In this document: piece after piece, positions 6,298-7,089 of the stretch
Numbering within the stretch: position 1 is the first letter of the stretch
How the letters are laid out: every line of letters starts with the position of its first letter
DNA from: FEN-1297 sp964498065
Lineage (GTDB): Bacteria > Bacteroidota > Ignavibacteria > Ignavibacteriales > Ignavibacteriaceae
Reading direction: 5' to 3'
Length of the DNA: 7,089 bases
NCBI GenBank assembly: GCA_964498065.1
Contig: CAZCFZ010000148.1
Span: 1-7,089, forward strand
The notes under the pieces: model-generated
What the model was told of the DNA's origin: nothing
The model's input: the letters and a program-made list of their open reading frames with translations, nothing else
Database searches by the model: none
Position numbers and translations under genes: made by a program

Positions 6298-6501
6298 ATG
6301 ATATCAAAGACTTTCTTTGATTATTTTAATTACGGATCTCTGGCAGTTGTTATAATAATTGCAATATTGATGTATACGGAAGTAATACCGCGCGAATGGT
6401 GGTTATATGCTTTAATATTTGCGCTGTTACTATTTATTGCCAGAATAATAATTAGAATTTCTTACGTTCGACAAAATAAAAAAGACATTACCGGAGGTTG
6501 A
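6298..6501 (+). CDS. Small two-span membrane protein of unknown function
   Basis: I do not recognise this 67-residue protein. It has two hydrophobic segments, about residues 13-27 and 33-53, joined by a short turn (TEVIPREW), then a basic tail (RISYVRQNKKDITGG). By the positive-inside rule the basic tail should be cytoplasmic, making a hairpin with both ends inside. The ATG at 6298 has no Shine-Dalgarno site, only AT-rich sequence before it. The last codons (GGA GGT TGA) contain a GGAGGT, which looks like a ribosome site for the following HNH gene and suggests the two are co-transcribed. It is preceded by a 143-bp AT-rich gap with no clear terminator. Length, clean hydrophobic pattern and position support a real gene, but coding potential cannot be tested here. 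Confidence 0.6.
   Translation: MISKTFFDYFNYGSLAVVIIIAILMYTEVIPREWWLYALIFALLLFIARIIIRISYVRQNKKDITGG
6493..6498 (+). promoter_or_regulatory. Shine-Dalgarno site with no usable in-frame start codon behind it
   Basis: GGAGGT is a full six-base anti-Shine-Dalgarno match inside the end of the small membrane protein gene. A start is expected at about 6503-6508, but the HNH frame reads GAT TTC GAA there. The only nearby start-like codon is TTG at 6498-6500, which overlaps the site itself and is in a different frame, closing at a TAA at 6549-6551. Confidence 0.5.
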
Positions 6502-6601
6502 TTTCGAAACTGCAAAAAGAGTTAACGGGAAACTTAATGCAAAGGTATTAATTCTTAATCAAAGTTATGAACCTTTAACAGTTTGCAATATAAAGAAAGC
6601 T
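6500..6601 (+). other. In-frame upstream extension of the HNH gene lacking a canonical start
   Basis: The HNH frame is open back to a stop at 6449-6451. From about 6542 it encodes KVLILNQSYEPL followed by TVCNIKKA, which matches the usual N-terminus of this HNH family (a KVLVLN-x-x-YEPL motif followed by a KKA segment). This stretch is therefore very probably coding. Yet between 6452 and 6601 the frame has no ATG, GTG, TTG or CTG; the only rare candidates are ATA at 6476 and 6590 and ATT at 6551, the last preceded by AAAGGT at 6541-6546. Confidence 0.6.
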
Positions 6602-7036
6602 GTGATCTTAATTTATCTCGGTAAGGCGGAGATGGTTATAAACGATAAAAGAAAAGAAATTCGCAGCATCTCTCAAAGCTATCCCTGGCCGAGTATAATT
6701 AAATTAAATCATTTCATCAGTGTCCCTTATAAAAAAGTTGTCCTTACCAGAAAAAATATACTTCGGCGCGACGCATATAAATGTGCATACTGCGGAAGAA
6801 GCGATCTGCCGTTAACAATTGATCATATTATCCCTAAATCAAGAGGAGGCAGCGATTCCTGGGAAAATTTAGTTTGTGCCTGCACGATTTGCAACAATAA
6901 AAAAGGCGACCGGAGCCCCGAAGAAGCCAACATGCTGCTTCTTAACAGACCTTTTAAACCAAGCCATATCATGTTTATTAAAAATGTAGTTGGTAAAATT
7001 GACGAAAAATGGAAGCCATATTTATACCTTGCTTAA
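6602..7036 (+). CDS. HNH endonuclease-family protein (start uncertain)
   Basis: Counted from the GTG at 6602, the 144-residue product has a compact zinc-supported HNH nuclease domain at about residues 55-103: C61-x-x-C64, the catalytic pair D74-H75, GG at 82-83, N89, then C94-x-x-C97 with N98. The four cysteines should hold a structural zinc and H75 acts as the base that activates water. The C-terminal part (FKPSHIMFIKNVVGKIDEKWKPYLYLA) is typical of a widespread stand-alone HNH family in Bacteroidota and related phyla whose biological substrate is not settled. GTG at 6602 is the first canonical start but is probably too far inside: the family's N-terminal motif is encoded just upstream in the same frame, so the natural protein is likely 20-35 residues longer. 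Either a rare start codon is used, or the upstream sequence carries a frameshift or start-codon change. The gene follows a small membrane protein gene, with which it is probably co-transcribed. Confidence 0.85.
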   Translation: MILIYLGKAEMVINDKRKEIRSISQSYPWPSIIKLNHFISVPYKKVVLTRKNILRRDAYKCAYCGRSDLPLTIDHIIPKSRGGSDSWENLVCACTICNNKKGDRSPEEANMLLLNRPFKPSHIMFIKNVVGKIDEKWKPYLYLA

Positions 7037-7089
7037 ATTCTTTCTAAAATTTTTTAAAAGCTTATTAATGTTTTACATTTAAATAACAT

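Noticed and set aside
6298..7036. Membrane protein plus HNH nuclease as a defence or toxin system
   Set aside because: The HNH protein belongs to a widespread stand-alone family, there is no immunity, sensor or mobile-element gene beside it, and base composition matches the neighbours.
7037..7089. Terminator after the HNH gene
   Set aside because: Only A/T-rich runs with weak self-complementarity (around 7045-7062) are present; there is no GC stem, and the window ends shortly after.

Overview
This is a low-GC (visibly AT-rich) window in which every convincing gene lies on the plus strand. The protein types and gene order point to the Bacteroidota/Chlorobiota/Ignavibacteria assemblage: a SPOR lipoprotein, ssb directly followed by a GldE-like CBS-domain transporter, a long MlaD/MCE protein, and an HNH protein of the 'KVLILNQSYEPL...' type. 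Strong GGAGGT Shine-Dalgarno sites before ssb and near the HNH gene fit an Ignavibacteria-like lineage better than a typical Flavobacteriia genome, where such sites are weak. The taxonomic call is inference from sequence character, not from a search.

Layout. Positions 1-179 are a non-coding leader with the probable end of a dispersed repeat at the window edge and a perfect 16-bp palindrome (78-93) that looks like a TetR-type operator. A SPOR-domain lipoprotein gene follows (180-644). The 374-bp gap at 645-1018 is non-coding but not empty. It holds a long bulged inverted repeat (688-769) and a REP-like pair of hairpins (802-860) whose two stems differ by compensatory changes.

From 1019 to 6154 there is a compact run of six genes that is very probably one operon: ssb, a CNNM/CorC-family protein (gldE-like), a small single-span protein of unknown function, an MlaD-like MCE protein, a secreted gamma-glutamyltransferase (ggt) and holo-ACP synthase (acpS). 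Junctions are +36 nt, +3 nt, a 23-nt overlap, a 23-nt overlap and +37 nt. Most products act in the envelope (ion transport or gliding-type protein, lipid transport, periplasmic glutathione/gamma-glutamyl metabolism) or in lipid synthesis (AcpS). SSB is the outlier, but ssb next to gldE is a known Bacteroidota arrangement.

After a 143-bp AT-rich gap come a 67-residue two-span membrane protein (6298-6501) and an HNH endonuclease-family gene ending at 7036. The HNH reading frame clearly carries conserved family sequence upstream of its first ordinary start codon (GTG at 6602), yet no ATG, GTG, TTG or CTG lies in that upstream stretch. This is the oddest gene-level feature here.

I see no CRISPR array, tRNA, rRNA, transposase or recognisable defence system. 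Most of the window is ordinary chromosomal housekeeping DNA. The interesting signals are the HNH start anomaly, the covarying REP-like pair, the unexplained inverted repeat and the small unknown gene between gldE and mlaD.
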